This document shows positions 63,758-64,000 of a DNA stretch of 64,000 nucleotides, piece by piece. The notes beneath the pieces were generated by a model. It saw only the letters and a list, made by a program, of their open reading frames with translations, was not told the origin of the DNA and ran no database searches. The stretch is from Oscillatoria sp. FACHB-1406. GTDB taxonomy: Bacteria; Cyanobacteriota; Cyanobacteriia; Cyanobacteriales; Spirulinaceae. Both the position numbers and the translations under genes were made by a program. Numbering within the stretch: position 1 is the stretch's first letter; each line of letters begins with the position of its first letter. The DNA lies in assembly GCF_014698145.1 (NCBI RefSeq), contig NZ_JACJSM010000005.1:124001-188000 (forward strand). The letters run 5' to 3'.

Positions 63758-64000
63758 TTACTTCGCCGGAGAAGGTTGCGCGCCTCCTGCCGCCGGTGCA
63801 GCTTTAGCCCCTTGTTTTGCTTTAGCCGCCTCTTCGAGTTCTTTAGCCGATCGCGGCACTAAAGTTTCTAAGGTAAATGTCGTTGCTAATTTGGGTTTAT
63901 CGAGGGGAATAAAAGCGGTTTTAGCCGGATCGTAGAGGAGAACTTGCTCTTCTTTAACTTGAGAGCTAAAGTTCTTCACCGCAGAGAGTAGTTGTAGGGC
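63758..64000 (-). CDS. pilO: C-terminal fragment of a PilO-like pilus assembly protein
   Basis: The frame is open to the window edge, so this is the 3' part of a gene that begins outside. Visible residues are about 80: ALQLLSAVKNFSSQVKE, then LLYDPAKTAFIPLDKPKLAT, and an Ala/Lys/Pro-rich tail ending in PSPAK. The location directly upstream of pilQ and the helical-then-beta ending favour PilO, the inner-membrane alignment-complex protein of the pilMNOQ operon. The sequence alone is too short for certainty. Confidence 0.6.
   Translation of the reverse strand, partial: ALQLLSAVKNFSSQVKEEQVLLYDPAKTAFIPLDKPKLATTFTLETLVPRSAKELEEAAKAKQGAKAAPAAGGAQPSPAK

Overview
The window is chromosomal DNA from an oxygenic cyanobacterium. 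It carries geranylgeranyl reductase (chlP), cytochrome b6 and subunit IV (petB, petD), photosystem I subunits PsaL and PsaI, a Psb32-like photosystem II repair protein, the D1-processing protease family member CtpA, the NblS/Hik33-type sensor kinase, and very frequent GCGATCGC (HIP1) octamers. Dispersed palindromes and AT-rich heptamer arrays, also usual in cyanobacteria, fill many intergenic gaps. I cannot fix the genus from the sequence alone. No phage, plasmid or transposase gene is visible.

Layout. 0-9.6 kb: a SpoIIE-type phosphatase, chlP, recJ, a glutaredoxin-like protein, murE, a YwiC-like membrane protein, a small conserved-looking protein and a cupin. 9.5-14.2 kb: a tightly packed minus-strand operon of a multidomain nucleotide cyclase with an N-terminal ethylene-receptor-type copper-binding membrane domain, a cytosine-deaminase-family amidohydrolase and mobA. 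14.6-21.5 kb: methyltransferase, DUF1350 hydrolase-like protein, polysaccharide deacetylase, DUF5009 acyltransferase-like membrane protein, DUF1206 and Pmp3 membrane proteins, a holin-like membrane protein and a short pyroglutamyl-peptidase homologue. 21.6-25.2 kb: Trm1 tRNA methyltransferase, a two-gene ATPase plus TOPRIM-like (DUF4276) module and a lipoprotein. 25.4-34.4 kb is the photosynthesis block: FHA protein, psb32, psaL, psaI, rpmF, nblS, a glycosyltransferase, petD-petB and ctpA.

34.4-45.4 kb holds tRNA-Ser(GCT), a Ser/Thr kinase with a YARHG domain, glucokinase, a zinc-ribbon membrane protein, a long TPR protein, a PotD/PotA pair lacking permeases, a dense cluster of palindromic repeats, and an SH3-CHAP secreted protein. 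45.7-49.6 kb is a 1296-residue two-partner-secretion-type adhesin with about five 64-residue repeats. 49.6-58.3 kb has DUF167, two Uma2-family genes flanking uvrA-hisH-proA, and a PEP-CTERM protein. 58.4-64 kb carries a DUF4333 lipoprotein, then a minus-strand pilus operon whose visible part is the C-terminal end of a PilO-like protein, the secretin PilQ, and an ankyrin-repeat protein translationally coupled to PilQ.

The most interesting signals are: (1) the ethylene-binding-domain/GAF/GAF/PAS/adenylate-cyclase fusion with its copper ligands intact; (2) the ATPase/TOPRIM-like pair, which has the architecture of a defence module; (3) a short palindrome inserted in frame in two unrelated genes so that both proteins carry the same peptide; (4) palindromic and heptamer repeats sitting exactly at gene ends, where they supply stop codons.
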